The notes: generated by a model not told the origin, from the letters alone. Counted from the stretch's first letter, positions 13,326 through 22,596 are shown. The stretch is 64,000 bases of DNA from Uruburuella testudinis (GCF_022870865.1 NZ_CP091508.1:2542001-2606000); one strand, 5' to 3'. Made by a program: numbers and translations.

Positions 13326-15749
13326 TTATTGGAAACGCACGTTCAGGCCGACGTTGCCGAAGTTTTGATATTCGGCATCGCCGTCGTAAATGGCTTTTTT
13401 GCGTCCGGCTTCATAAGAAAGCCCTACGCGCTTACCCAGGCTCCAGTCGTGGCCGTATTTCACCGTCCAGGTGTTTTCGGCACTTTGCCCGGCCTGCCAA
13501 TAGCGGCCGGCTCCGGCGCCCAAACGTTGGGTCAGCCGCATGTTGTTGTCCAGCGGCAAGGCATACGACAAGCTCAAATCGCCGCTGGCGCTTTTGCTGC
13601 TGGCAGGGTTGTAGTAATAAGCGGAAGGCACATCATCGTTGCGGCTGTAATCCGCCCACAACGAGCCGCCGAGCTTCCAACGGTTGCGCTGCCACAAACT
13701 TTGCGACAGCCAGGCATAAGCGCTGCGGCGCAGATTGCCGTCGTCGAAATCCATCACGCCGGCGCCGAATCCTGCGCGGGTATCCGCCGAATGGGTGTAG
13801 TTGGCCGACAAGCTGTATTCGTCGGCATACACTTCCTGGCTCAAAGCTTTGGCCGGCGTGTTGGCGCTGTTGGCGGCGGCACGGGCGGCAAACGACCAAT
13901 GCTGGTTGAGGCGGTAGCCCAAGCCGGCGCTGAAATAGGCTTTGTCGTTCAACTGCGTGCCCCGCCCGGCTTCAAAGCCGATACTGAACGGATAAAAACT
14001 CAGCTCGCCGCCCACCCCCACACGACCATACCGCAACTCATCGCCGTGATTGGGCACAAACCCGCTTTGCTGGGCAATATAAGCGCGGTGGCCGCTGCTG
14101 CTGCGCGGCGAATAAAGCGTGGCGCTTTGCGACCACTCATTGCCGCTGTCACGCGGCGAAGTGGCTTTAAAGAGGCCGCCTGAAACACTCAATTGCGCGG
14201 CCCGCGCCGCATCATAGCGCTGCCAAAACCCGGCATTATCGGGGTTATCGCGGCTGAGGCCTGCCGCCATCGCTTTCATGCCCGCCCAATTGCCGTTTTC
14301 CATCAAAATCGCGCCCCGGCTGGTGCGCACCCAGCCCCGGCTTTCTTCGGGCAGCCATTGTTCGGCTTCGGCAAACCATTGCTCGGCTTCATCATGGCGG
14401 CCATTCCATTGCGCCAGCTCGCCGCGCAAAATCATCGCCCACGGGTCGCCGGGATGCTCGGCCAGCCAATTGTCCATCATGCGGGTGGCGCCTTTGATGT
14501 TGCCGTTCCAGGCTTCCAAGCGGGCCTGCCAGAAATATTGCCGATCGTAATAAGGATTGTTGATTGACGATGTGCGGGTAAAATCCAAGGTTTGCTTGGC
14601 CACAGGTGTAAAGCCCGACAGATGCTTTTGCGCCTGCGTGTAAAGCCCCAAATCCGCATCGGCCTGCACCCGTTTTTCACTCAATTCCACGCCGACGGCA
14701 CGGCCTTCGGCCTCGTGCTGCTGCGCCAATTGCTGATAAACACGGGCGGCCTTGCGCGGATTACCGGTGGCCGACAACGCCTGTGCATAAGCATCTTGCA
14801 CATATTCGGGCTGTGCACCGTAGCGGCTTAACGTCCGGTAATCGGCCAACACCTGCTTGTCGTTGCCCGATGCCGCGCCGGCGGCCACACGGTCGCGCAT
14901 GGCACGCAGATACAGCTCGCTGCCCGGCTCGCTCTGTGCGGCAATTTCACCGAAGCGCTCAAACGCTGCCACGGCTTGCGCGCGGTTGGCGCTTTCTCGC
15001 GCTGCCCTCAAGCGGCTTACCGATTCCGCATGTTGCAGCCACAGATGATCGGCGCGGGTAAAGTATTGCGGATACTGCGCCAGCAGCTCAGCTTGCAGCG
15101 GATAAGCCTGCAAACCCGCCGCCGCACGGTAAAGCTGCAACACCGTATCACGCCCGCCGGGGTTGTCGGCCAACTGCTGCTGCAACACGCCGATACGCTC
15201 GGCCAAGGGTTGCGAGCGGGTTTTCAGATAGGCTTCGGCGGCGCGGATGTCGGCATCATCGCCGAAATGCCGCCGGTAAGCATCGATATGCGTTTGCGCG
15301 GCGGCAAACTCTTGCGCATCCACCGCCGTCAGCGAGGCCCCCAACCAGCCGATTTTCTGTTGCGGCGCACGCACCTGCAAAGCCTGGTAAAGTGTGAGTG
15401 CGCGTACAAACTGCCGGTTGTCGCGGGCGGCTTTGGCCAGATTTTCCAATTCGTCGGCACGGTAATCGGCAGGCGCACACGCGGCACATACCGCCAGCGC
15501 ATCGCTGCTGCGCCCCTGCCGCAGCAAGAGTGCGGTCAAGTCGGCACGCACACGGTCGTCACCGCTTTGCGCGTAAAGCTTTTGCAATGCCGCCACCGAT
15601 TCCGACAACGCCGCCGCACTGCTGCGCGCATGTGCCGCCCAATGTTCCCGTTGCGCCTGAATGTCTTCGGCAAACGCCAAGGCAGGCGCAGCCAATGATG
15701 CCAACGCCGCCCATAACGGCAGCCGGCACGATATATATATGTTTCTCAT
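13326..15749 (-). CDS. pgaA: PgaA outer-membrane exporter of poly-N-acetylglucosamine
   Basis: An 807-residue outer-membrane protein. A signal peptide (MRNIYISCRLPLWAALASLA, to about 27) is followed by a periplasmic superhelix of tetratricopeptide-like repeats (about 40-480) and a C-terminal 16-strand-type barrel ending in a terminal aromatic (NVRFQ). It carries partly deacetylated PNAG through the outer membrane. First gene of the locus, with only 16 bp between its stop and pgaB. The start at 15749 was chosen because the signal sequence begins there; a longer upstream frame lacks one. A run of five AT units lies in codons 3-6. Confidence 0.93.
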   Translation of the reverse strand: MRNIYISCRLPLWAALASLAAPALAFAEDIQAQREHWAAHARSSAAALSESVAALQKLYAQSGDDRVRADLTALLLRQGRSSDALAVCAACAPADYRADELENLAKAARDNRQFVRALTLYQALQVRAPQQKIGWLGASLTAVDAQEFAAAQTHIDAYRRHFGDDADIRAAEAYLKTRSQPLAERIGVLQQQLADNPGGRDTVLQLYRAAAGLQAYPLQAELLAQYPQYFTRADHLWLQHAESVSRLRAARESANRAQAVAAFERFGEIAAQSEPGSELYLRAMRDRVAAGAASGNDKQVLADYRTLSRYGAQPEYVQDAYAQALSATGNPRKAARVYQQLAQQHEAEGRAVGVELSEKRVQADADLGLYTQAQKHLSGFTPVAKQTLDFTRTSSINNPYYDRQYFWQARLEAWNGNIKGATRMMDNWLAEHPGDPWAMILRGELAQWNGRHDEAEQWFAEAEQWLPEESRGWVRTSRGAILMENGNWAGMKAMAAGLSRDNPDNAGFWQRYDAARAAQLSVSGGLFKATSPRDSGNEWSQSATLYSPRSSSGHRAYIAQQSGFVPNHGDELRYGRVGVGGELSFYPFSIGFEAGRGTQLNDKAYFSAGLGYRLNQHWSFAARAAANSANTPAKALSQEVYADEYSLSANYTHSADTRAGFGAGVMDFDDGNLRRSAYAWLSQSLWQRNRWKLGGSLWADYSRNDDVPSAYYYNPASSKSASGDLSLSYALPLDNNMRLTQRLGAGAGRYWQAGQSAENTWTVKYGHDWSLGKRVGLSYEAGRKKAIYDGDAEYQNFGNVGLNVRFQ

Positions 15750-16224
15750 AGCTGTCAGTTTTGATGAAAAATAACCGCCCGCAGCAATAGCAGAGGCCGT
15801 CTGAAAAAGATGAAACCCGCGCAATTGCAAACGTTGCGCAACAAGTGGAAGAGCATTATCAGCCCGTAGCAAAATTTACGGCCGGTATCAGAACCGCCGC
15901 CGTTAAAACCCCGGCAGCACTGTAATGTGATAGCAATTTTTATAGCTGTTTTACTTACTTCGCCATAATCTTAACCCTGTTATGCCATATTGTTAGGTTA
16001 ATTACCCTAACGGCTTTTTAAGCAGACAAATGGGGAAAGCCAAACCTTTCCAACAATTCCGAACGCATTTTGCCTGCGGGTATGGCCCGCGCCGTGATAC
16101 AACCGTTTGAAAAAATGCAGGCCGCCGGTTTGCCCGCCGGCAAAAATCTTTTAAAATAACGCACCTTAATCCATACACAAACACTTTCAGACGGCCTCAA
16201 AGTCTGCACATTATCGGAAACCCT
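15750..16224. other. pgaA-moaC intergenic region with a possible gene remnant
   Basis: 475 bp between divergent genes. An uptake sequence lies near 15794 and TTTCAGACGGCC at 16187-16198. From 16022 to 16159 the plus strand is open for 45 codons with protein-like composition (contains ERILPAGMARAVIQPFEK) but is preceded by a stop and has no good start except an internal ATG at 16082. It may be the tail of a decayed gene. Confidence 0.4.
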
Positions 16225-16722
16225 ATGAACCTGACCCATTTCAACGAAAACAACGAAGCCCACATGGTAGACATCGGCGACAAAACCCCCAGCATCCGCA
16301 CCGCCACCGCCAGCGGCTTCATCAACATGAGCACGGCGGCCATGGCCGCCGTTACCGCCGGCACCGCCAAAAAAGGCGACGTATTGGGCATTGCCCGCAT
16401 CGCCGCCATTCAAGGCACCAAGCAAACCGGCTTTCTGATTCCGCTCTGCCACCCCGTCAGCCTCACCCACGTGCGCGTGGATTTTGAACCCGATGTCGAG
16501 CTCAACCGCATCAAAGCCAGCGTTACCGCCAGCACCGAAGGCAAAACCGGCGTGGAAATGGAAGCGCTCACCGGCGTCAACATCGCCCTGCTCACCATCT
16601 ACGATATGCTCAAAGCAGTCGACAAAGGCATGACCATGTCGCACATCCACCTCGAAGAAAAAAGCGGCGGCAAAAGCGGCGACTTTGTCTTCACAGACCA
16701 CTACGAAAACATCCGCTATTAA
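16225..16722 (+). CDS. moaC: cyclic pyranopterin monophosphate synthase (MoaC)
   Basis: A 165-residue enzyme that converts 3',8-cyclo-dihydro-GTP to cyclic pyranopterin monophosphate in molybdenum-cofactor synthesis. Conserved blocks are all present: MVDIGDK near the start, GTAKKGDVLGIARIAAI, LIPLCHPV, and VEMEALTGVNIALLTIYDM followed by KAVDKGM with the active-site Lys and Asp. Normal length. It is followed one base later by the MoeB/ThiF-type gene, so both are probably cotranscribed. Confidence 0.96.
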   Translation: MNLTHFNENNEAHMVDIGDKTPSIRTATASGFINMSTAAMAAVTAGTAKKGDVLGIARIAAIQGTKQTGFLIPLCHPVSLTHVRVDFEPDVELNRIKASVTASTEGKTGVEMEALTGVNIALLTIYDMLKAVDKGMTMSHIHLEEKSGGKSGDFVFTDHYENIRY

Positions 16723-16723
16723 T

Positions 16724-17473
16724 ATGGACGACCGCGACCTTCTGCGCTACAGCCGCCACCTGCTGTTAGATGAAATCGGCATCGAAGGCCAGCAAAAACT
16801 GCTGGCCGCCACCGCGCTGGTGGTCGGCTGCGGCGGCTTGGGCGCGGCGGCGCTGCCTTTCTTGGCCGCCGCCGGTGTCGGCCACCTCATCATCGCCGAC
16901 GACGACTGCATCGACGATACCAACCTGCAACGCCAAACCGCATTCAGCGAAGCCGATATCGGCAGCAACAAAGCCGAAACCCTGAAAGGCCGTCTGAACG
17001 CCATCAACAGCCGTATTGACGTCACCGCATTAAACGAACGCCTCGATGAAGCGCGTTTGATTGAGCTGATGCGCCGCGCCGATATCGTTGTCGACTGCTG
17101 CGACAACTTCACCACCCGTCAGGCCGTCAACCGTGCCGCCGTCGCCACCCGCACCCCGCTGGTTTCCGGCGCCGCCGTGCGCTTTGAAGGCCAGATTGCC
17201 GTTTACCGCCCCGATCTGGCCGACAGCCCCTGCTACGCCTGCCTCTTCGACGGCGAGCAAGCCAGCGACGGCGCCTGCGCCGTATTCGGCGTTTTCTCGC
17301 CGCTGGTCGGCATCATCGGCACCACCCAAGCCGCCGAAGCGCTGAAACTGCTGATGCACATCGGCCGCCCCGCACACGGCACGTTGCTGGTTTACGATGC
17401 GCTGGCCAACGAATGGCAGCGCTTTCCGTTCGAACCAAACCCCGCATGCCGCGTGTGCGGCGGCGGCACATAA
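16724..17473 (+). CDS. HesA/MoeB/ThiF family adenylyltransferase
   Basis: A 249-residue E1-like enzyme that adenylates the C-terminal glycine of a sulfur-carrier protein (MoaD or ThiS). GCGGLGAAALPFLAAAGVG near 38-56 is the nucleotide loop and DDDCIDDTNLQRQ the acidic/Arg motif. Two zinc Cys pairs (CYACLF and CRVCGG) flank the C-terminal region. The start at 16724 follows moaC by one base, so a shorter form than the open frame is chosen. Beside moaC the likely partner is MoaD (MoeB role), but a ThiF role cannot be excluded from sequence alone. Confidence 0.88.
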   Translation: MDDRDLLRYSRHLLLDEIGIEGQQKLLAATALVVGCGGLGAAALPFLAAAGVGHLIIADDDCIDDTNLQRQTAFSEADIGSNKAETLKGRLNAINSRIDVTALNERLDEARLIELMRRADIVVDCCDNFTTRQAVNRAAVATRTPLVSGAAVRFEGQIAVYRPDLADSPCYACLFDGEQASDGACAVFGVFSPLVGIIGTTQAAEALKLLMHIGRPAHGTLLVYDALANEWQRFPFEPNPACRVCGGGT

Positions 17474-17477
17474 ACAT

Positions 17478-17512
17478 AGGCCGTCTGAAAGTTTGAAGCT
17501 TTCAGACGGCCT
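17478..17512 (+). terminator. inverted uptake-sequence terminator
   Basis: AGGCCGTCTGAAAG and its complement with a seven-base loop, five bases after the stop of the MoeB/ThiF-type gene and before dtd. Confidence 0.65.
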
Positions 17513-17541
17513 CTTGCGCCAAATTCACCACGAGTCAAACC

Positions 17542-18003
17542 ATGCGCGCCGTTATCCAAAAAGTTACCCACGCCCACGTTGATATTCTCGAAGCAAACCG
17601 CCGCGAAACCGCCGGCCGAATCGGCCCCGGCCTGATGGTGCTGCTCGGTATTTCACACCACGACACCGAAGCCGATGCCCGCTATATTGCCGATAAAACC
17701 GCCCATTTGCGTATTTTTGAAGACGATGCCGGCAAGCTGAATTTATCGCTCAAAGACACCGGCGGCGGCGTGTTGCTGGTTTCACAATTCACCCTTTATG
17801 CCGATGCCCGCAACGGCCGCCGCCCCTCGTTTGCCGATGCCGCCCGCCCCGAACAGGCCGAAGCCCTATACGAAACCGTCGCCGGCCTGCTGCGCGGACA
17901 CGGCCTCAACGTGGCCACCGGCCGCTTCCAAACCCATATGCAGGTTGATTTGTGCAACGACGGCCCGGTCACGCTGCTGCTGGATTCGCAAAAACTGTTT
18001 TAA
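17542..18003 (+). CDS. dtd: D-aminoacyl-tRNA deacylase
   Basis: A 153-residue homodimeric enzyme that hydrolyses D-aminoacyl-tRNAs (and Gly-tRNA-Ala), protecting translation. [13 protein letters not shown] at the start, [17 protein letters not shown] near 80-96 (active-site Ser-Gln motif) and the C-terminal [11 protein letters not shown] (cross-subunit motif) are all intact. Standard length. A 239-bp inverted-repeat element lies 18 bp behind it. Confidence 0.95.
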   Translation: MRAVIQKVTHAHVDILEANRRETAGRIGPGLMVLLGISHHDTEADARYIADKTAHLRIFEDDAGKLNLSLKDTGGGVLLVSQFTLYADARNGRRPSFADAARPEQAEALYETVAGLLRGHGLNVATGRFQTHMQVDLCNDGPVTLLLDSQKLF

Positions 18004-18020
18004 TCAAAAACTGTTTTCAT

Positions 18021-18259
18021 AACGTGAGTTCGGCATAAGATAATCCATAAGATATACCGCTTTACCCCCACCCGCCGGGACTGGGAAGGGAACGGAGCCG
18101 CAATGCCTGCCCGCGTATGAATTAACGTTGATCAGCTTTCTGTCATCAATTGATTGAAATTTAACAATAGCCTTCTTGTGTGTTTTATTTTGATACCAAC
18201 AGCAGCTTGCCACCAATCGGCCACTCTTTTTTGGAATTTTCTTATTCCGAACTCACGTT
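18021..18259. repeat. 239-bp element with 20-bp terminal inverted repeats
   Basis: The ends read AACGTGAGTTCGGCATAAGA (18021-18040) and, on the opposite strand, AACGTGAGTTCGGAATAAGA (18259-18240), differing at one base. The interior holds only short broken frames on the minus strand. It is probably a non-autonomous transposon or the remnant of an insertion sequence; no family could be named. Confidence 0.65.
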
Positions 18260-18836
18260 TCATAATGTCTGACCCGGGCACAACAAGCGGCAAGGCGGCA
18301 AGGCGCGCCAACAAAGTCGGATGATGATAGAAACGGCAATTGAATCACTGCATTTCCAAAATCCATCAAATTGTTTTAAAAGAGAAATTCATTAAATATT
18401 TTTCAAATCAAAATTGCCGAATCCATAATTGACCGGCGATATTTGTATTGCCTTCGGTTCGCTGCCTTGCTTGCTTTTGCACATGGATATACAGGCCGTC
18501 TGAAGCCCTCCGATATTCGCCAAATAACAAAGGCCGTCTGAATATTCAGACGGCCTCTGCCGATTCATCATGAATGACACCCATTGACAAAAATAACCTG
18601 CAAGCGTTGGTTCGCCTATGCTCGAAGAGAACCGGTTTTGCTAGGGTGCTGAAGCGCTAAGTCAACCGGCCTCCCATGCAACCTGTGCTACCTTCGGCTC
18701 ACCGCCTTGTTATCGTGAAATGCATAAAAAGTGCTACGGCGTTGCTACGCCTTGTCGTACTGGCTGCACTGCTTCGACACGCCACCCGATTGGCTTGCTT
18801 TTACAAATAGGTATTCTCCTGCCGGCTCCGGCAGAT
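18260..18836. other. gene-free stretch with repeat fragments
   Basis: Between dtd and tsaD. It holds uptake-sequence pairs (AGGCCGTCTGAA near 18493, inverted pair about 18531-18557), then a family-B end (CCCATTGACAAAAATAACCTG, from about 18580) and rearranged family-B interior sequence to about 18720. No convincing gene. Confidence 0.55.
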
Positions 18837-19907
18837 TTACGCACCTTTCACAATCTCGGCCAGCGGCCAGCGCGGTTTCACACCGAATCCGCCCGCCTTT
18901 TGCACGCTTTGCAAATGCATGGCGCCGGCAAAAGCAATCATGGCGCCGTTGTCGGTGCAATATTCGAGCGGCGGAAAGAATACCTGCACCTGCTCCGCCG
19001 GCGGGCGCTTCCCGCCTTTTGCGGCAGGCGGGCGCACGCTCAACCCGCCCAATACTTCGCGCAATTTCCAGTTTGCCCCCACGCCGCCGGCCACCACCAA
19101 TGTGCGGAAACCCGTGTCGAGCAGGGCTTTTTGCGCTTTCGCCGCCAACACCTCCACCACCGCATCTTGAAACGCGCGGCAAATATCGTTGCGGGTTTGT
19201 TCGGGGATATTATCGCTGCCGGTTTCATCGCGCACTTTTTGCACCGCCGTCAGCACGGCCGTTTTTAAGCCTGAAAAGCTCATCTGCAAATCAGGCGAAT
19301 GCAGCATCGGGCGGGGAAAAACAAAAGCGCCGGGGGTGCCGAGCCTGGCCAGCTCAGACAATTTCGCGCCGCCCGGATAAGGCAGCCCGAGCAGCTTGGC
19401 GGTTTTATCGAATGCTTCGCCTGCCGCATCGTCGACACTTTCGCCGAGCAAGGTGTAATCCCCCACATCGCGTACCGCCATCAATTGGCTGTGGCCGCCG
19501 GAAACCAGCAAGGCCACAAAGGGAAATTCGGGGCGTTCGTCGGCCAGCAGCGGTGAGAGCAGATGGCCTTCGAGATGGTGCACGGGAATCACCGGTTTGC
19601 CCAAGGCAAATGCCAGCGCATTGGCAAAACTGGCGCCGGCCAACAGCGCGCCGCCCAAACCCGGCCCCTGCGTAAAGGCCACGGCATCAATATCGGCATA
19701 GCTTTTGCCCGCCGCTTGCAAGGCCGCCTCGGTTAGCGGCACCAGGCGGCGGATGTGGTCGCGGCTGGCCAGCTCGGGCACCACGCCGCCATATTCGGCA
19801 TGCATGGCCATCTGCGTGTGCAACTCGTGCGCCAACAGGCCGCGCGCGCTGTCGTAAAGCGCCACGCCGGTTTCGTCGCATGAAGATTCGATTCCCAATA
19901 CCAACAT
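18837..19907 (-). CDS. tsaD: tRNA threonylcarbamoyladenosine biosynthesis protein TsaD
   Basis: A 356-residue ASKHA-fold enzyme that, with TsaB/TsaE, transfers threonylcarbamoyl to A37 of ANN-decoding tRNAs. [19 protein letters not shown] at the N terminus, [13 protein letters not shown] at 79-91, the metal-binding HHLEGH at 110-115, and VSGGHSQL follow the family exactly. The start at 19907 was chosen because the conserved [12 protein letters not shown] begins there and upstream codons read through an uptake sequence. Divergent from the queuosine genes. Confidence 0.96.
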   Translation of the reverse strand: MLVLGIESSCDETGVALYDSARGLLAHELHTQMAMHAEYGGVVPELASRDHIRRLVPLTEAALQAAGKSYADIDAVAFTQGPGLGGALLAGASFANALAFALGKPVIPVHHLEGHLLSPLLADERPEFPFVALLVSGGHSQLMAVRDVGDYTLLGESVDDAAGEAFDKTAKLLGLPYPGGAKLSELARLGTPGAFVFPRPMLHSPDLQMSFSGLKTAVLTAVQKVRDETGSDNIPEQTRNDICRAFQDAVVEVLAAKAQKALLDTGFRTLVVAGGVGANWKLREVLGGLSVRPPAAKGGKRPPAEQVQVFFPPLEYCTDNGAMIAFAGAMHLQSVQKAGGFGVKPRWPLAEIVKGA

Positions 19908-19969
19908 TGTTTGAGGCCGTCTGAAAAGTAAAGCGTGATATTTTAACGGATTTTTTAATAAATTTGGCT

Positions 19970-19975
19970 TATAAT
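19970..19975 (+). promoter_or_regulatory. -10 box for the queC transcript
   Basis: A perfect TATAAT in GGCTTATAATGCC lies about 15 bases before the putative riboswitch. The upstream sequence is AT-rich without a clear -35 hexamer. Confidence 0.55.
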
Positions 19976-19987
19976 GCCGATTCTTTT

Positions 19988-20043
19988 TTGGGCGGTTCGC
20001 AACCATCCCGCCGAGAACAGATGTTCTGAACCAAAACTAGGAT
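19988..20043 (+). promoter_or_regulatory. probable preQ1-I riboswitch
   Basis: In the queC leader, GGCGG (19991-19995) pairs with CCGCC (20008-20012) around the loop TTCGCAACCATC. A small hairpin AGAAC/GTTCT follows, then the A-rich tail AAAACTAGGA (20033-20042) that doubles as the Shine-Dalgarno. GGTTCGC in the loop, the ATCCC strand and the AAAACTAGG tail match preQ1-I aptamers, in which the tail forms a pseudoknot that hides the RBS when preQ1 is bound. Control of queC-queD-queE translation by the pathway product is inferred. Confidence 0.75.
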
Positions 20044-20049
20044 TACTCA

Positions 20050-20706
20050 ATGACTACCGAAAAAGCCTTGGTCATCTTTTCAGGCGGCCAAGATTCCACC
20101 ACCTGCCTGATTCAGGCGATTCAAACTTATGGCCGCGACAATGTTGAGGCCATCACGTTTCAATACGGCCAGCGCCATGCCGTCGAGCTGGAAAAAGCAC
20201 GTTGGATTGCCGCAGATCTGCGCATCCGCCAAACCGTGCTCGACTTGAGCCTGATGCAGCAGATTACCCATAACGCGCTGATGGACGGCAACGCCGAAAT
20301 CCAAACCGCTTCAAACGGCCTGCCAAACACTTTTGTCGACGGCCGCAACGCGCTGTTTCTGCTCTACGCCGCGATTTACGCCAAAAGCCAAGGCATCGCC
20401 CACATCATCACCGGCGTGTGTGAAACTGATTTTTCCGGCTATCCCGACTGCCGCGACGTGTTTGTGAAATCCATGAACGTTACCCTCAATCTGGCGATGG
20501 ACTACGCTTTTCAAATCCACACCCCGCTGATGTATCTCACCAAAGCGCAAACTTGGGCGCTGGCCGACCATTTAGGCGCATTTGATTACATCCGCGAGCA
20601 CACCCACACCTGCTATATGGGCGTGGACGGCGGCTGCGGCGAATGCCCCAGCTGCGTGTTGCGCGAACGCGGTCTGGCGCAATATCTGGCTACCACGGGC
20701 GGCTGA
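20050..20706 (+). CDS. queC: 7-cyano-7-deazaguanine synthase (QueC)
   Basis: A 218-residue PP-loop ATPase that converts 7-carboxy-7-deazaguanine to preQ0 in queuosine synthesis. [11 protein letters not shown] at 9-19 is the PP-loop. The C-terminal zinc site CGECPSC with an upstream Cys (CYMGVDGGC) is intact near 190-204. First gene of a queC-queD-queE cluster and preceded by a putative preQ1 riboswitch that overlaps its RBS. Confidence 0.96.
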   Translation: MTTEKALVIFSGGQDSTTCLIQAIQTYGRDNVEAITFQYGQRHAVELEKARWIAADLRIRQTVLDLSLMQQITHNALMDGNAEIQTASNGLPNTFVDGRNALFLLYAAIYAKSQGIAHIITGVCETDFSGYPDCRDVFVKSMNVTLNLAMDYAFQIHTPLMYLTKAQTWALADHLGAFDYIREHTHTCYMGVDGGCGECPSCVLRERGLAQYLATTGG

Positions 20707-20770
20707 GTTTGCCGGATACCGCCTGACCAGAGCATCCCGACAACAGCAAAATATCACCGCACACACAAAC

Positions 20771-20798
20771 AGGCCGTCTGAAACCTTTCAGACGGCCT
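20771..20798 (+). terminator. uptake-sequence hairpin between queC and queD
   Basis: AGGCCGTCTGAAA and its complement separated by two bases. It lies inside the cluster, so it may act as an attenuator rather than a full stop. Confidence 0.55.
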
Positions 20799-20811
20799 CG
20801 GAACCTGAATC

Positions 20812-21234
20812 ATGAAAATCACCAAAACCTTCTCGTTCGACATGGCACACATGCTCGACAACCACGACGGCAAGTGCAAAAACCTGCACGGCCATACCTA
20901 CAAACTCGAAGTCGAAATCAGCGGCGATTTGATTATCGGCGGCGCCAAAGACGGCATGGTCATCGACTTTGCCGATTTGAAAAGCATCGTCAAAAAACTG
21001 GTGGTGGAGCCGTTTGACCACGCCTTTATCTACCACACCGAAAGCGGGCGCGAGCGCCAAATCGCCGCCATGCTCGAAGGCTGGGGTTTGAAAACCCTGC
21101 CGATGGCCAAGCGCACCACTGCGGAAAACATGGCGCAATATATGTTTGAGCTGCTGCGCCGCGAAGGCCGCTTAAATGTCTCGGCGCTGCGGTTGTGGGA
21201 AACCCCCACTTCTTATTGCGAATGCAGTTTGTGA
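20812..21234 (+). CDS. queD: 6-carboxy-5,6,7,8-tetrahydropterin synthase (QueD)
   Basis: A 140-residue member of the 6-pyruvoyl-tetrahydropterin synthase fold making carboxytetrahydropterin from dihydroneopterin triphosphate, the second step to queuosine. KCKNLHGHTYKLEVEI near 23-38 supplies the catalytic Cys and two zinc His. DHAFIYH near 65 and WETPTSYCECS at the end are typical. queE starts 12 bases after its stop. Confidence 0.95.
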   Translation: MKITKTFSFDMAHMLDNHDGKCKNLHGHTYKLEVEISGDLIIGGAKDGMVIDFADLKSIVKKLVVEPFDHAFIYHTESGRERQIAAMLEGWGLKTLPMAKRTTAENMAQYMFELLRREGRLNVSALRLWETPTSYCECSL

Positions 21235-21245
21235 GGCCGTCTGAA

Positions 21246-21878
21246 ATGCAGCCGATTCACCCCGAAAACCCCGCATTCCGCATAGTCGAAATCTTTGAAA
21301 GCCTGCAAGGCGAAGGCTACAACACCGGCATGCCGGCGGTATTTATCCGCTTAGGCAAATGCAATCTGGCGTGCAGCTGGTGCGACACCGACTACCTAAA
21401 ATTCGACATGATGCACCTGAGTGAGATTTTAGGCCGTCTGAAAAACCATACCGCCCGCAACATTATCATCACCGGCGGCGAACCGACCATACAGCCGCAC
21501 CTGGATATTTTATTAAACGCCTTAAAAACACAAGGCTACCGCCTGTGCATCGAAACCAACGGCCTCAACCCCGCGCCGGCACAGATCGACTATGTCGCCA
21601 CCAGCCCCAAAGCCTGTTATGCCGAAAAATACAACACGCAATGCATTGAAACGGCGGATGAAGTGCGGATTGTGGCCGATGGCGACGTGCTCGATTTCTG
21701 CACCCGGATGGCGCAAAAAATCCGTGCCAAACATTATTATTTGTCGCCGTGCGAAATCAACGGCGAGATGAATATCCACGACACCATCCGCCAAATCGGC
21801 CTGCTCAACGCCCGCCCCGATGCGCCGGTGCATTGGCAGCTGTCGGTACAGACACACAAATGGGCGGGCATTGAATAA
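21246..21878 (+). CDS. queE: 7-carboxy-7-deazaguanine synthase (QueE), radical SAM
   Basis: A 210-residue radical-SAM enzyme that rearranges carboxytetrahydropterin to 7-carboxy-7-deazaguanine. The cluster-binding CNLACSWCD (CxxxCxxC) is near 37-45, preceded by the family's FESLQGEGYNTGMPAVFIRL. ITGGEPTIQ near 77 is the SAM-contacting GGE motif. The ATG at 21246 was chosen, just after an uptake sequence; longer frames run into queD. The stop TAA abuts a family-B repeat. Confidence 0.95.
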   Translation: MQPIHPENPAFRIVEIFESLQGEGYNTGMPAVFIRLGKCNLACSWCDTDYLKFDMMHLSEILGRLKNHTARNIIITGGEPTIQPHLDILLNALKTQGYRLCIETNGLNPAPAQIDYVATSPKACYAEKYNTQCIETADEVRIVADGDVLDFCTRMAQKIRAKHYYLSPCEINGEMNIHDTIRQIGLLNARPDAPVHWQLSVQTHKWAGIE

Positions 21879-22530
21879 TACCCATTCATAAAAATAAGCC
21901 GACAAGACGGCAGGCCGAAGACAATACAGTTTTTTCCGTAGGCGGATGGGTTTCGTTCAACAGCGCCGCTTAAGCGTTTGCCGATATATGAAGGCCGTCT
22001 GAAAACAGTGAACGTGCCGTTTCAGACGGCCTTGTTTCAATTGAATTGCGGGTGGCGGCTGGCAATGCAGACGCAGCGTGCGCTCCGCCCGCACACTTTC
22101 TGCTTGAGTTATACCCATTCACAAAAGTCAGCCGATAAGGCAGTGCACCGCAGGCAGTATCATGAGTATGGGCTGGTTGATTTGGCGCTTAACCCATCCT
22201 CTTTGAGCACAGGCGGGCCAACACCATCCGGTGATTTTTATGAGTGGATATGATCAAATTTTGAGGCCGTCTGAAAACATTTGTTTTCAGACGGCCTCAA
22301 ACTGCTAAGGTGTTCTAACCATTCATATATCATCATCTTTTTGTGATATTAAAGTGCAGATGCCCGGCAAAAACGCCGCAGATGCGTTTGCAGAAGCAAA
22401 ACCCATCAATCAATCAATCGAATGGTCAGGATCTGCTAGTTGACTTGGCACTTCAGCGCCTTAGCGAAGCCGCTGCTCTTCGAGCGCAGGCAAGCCAACA
22501 CCGTTAGGTGATTGTTGTGAATAATCCAAG
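21877..22530. repeat. cluster of family-A and family-B repeats between queE and metF
   Basis: A mosaic without genes: a family-B end at 21877-21925; a longer family-B copy at about 22110-22257 (ATACCCATTCACAAAAG to TTTTTATGAGTGGATAT); an uptake-sequence palindrome at 22261-22300; a family-A copy at 22305-22439 (CTAA to CTAG); and a family-B half at about 22440-22530. A plus-strand frame through 21978-22253 is only repeat translation. Confidence 0.65.
22261..22300. terminator. inverted uptake-sequence hairpin
   Basis: TTGAGGCCGTCTGAAAACA and its near-complement form a long stem. It lies downstream of queE and can serve both strands. Confidence 0.6.
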
Positions 22531-22570
22531 CCAAAACGGCTGTCCACCCCGCCTCAACATGCTCCATCAT

Positions 22571-22596
22571 AAAAAAGCGAGCCTTTTGGGCCCGCT
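22571..22596 (-). terminator. metF intrinsic terminator
   Basis: On the minus strand AGCGGGCC, a CAAAA loop and GGCTCGCT are followed by six T residues. It lies about 115 bases behind the metF stop. Confidence 0.75.

Noticed and set aside
13230..15698. Long plus-strand open frames opposite pgaA
   Set aside because: Shadows of the real gene; composition is not protein-like and no RBS or motif is seen.
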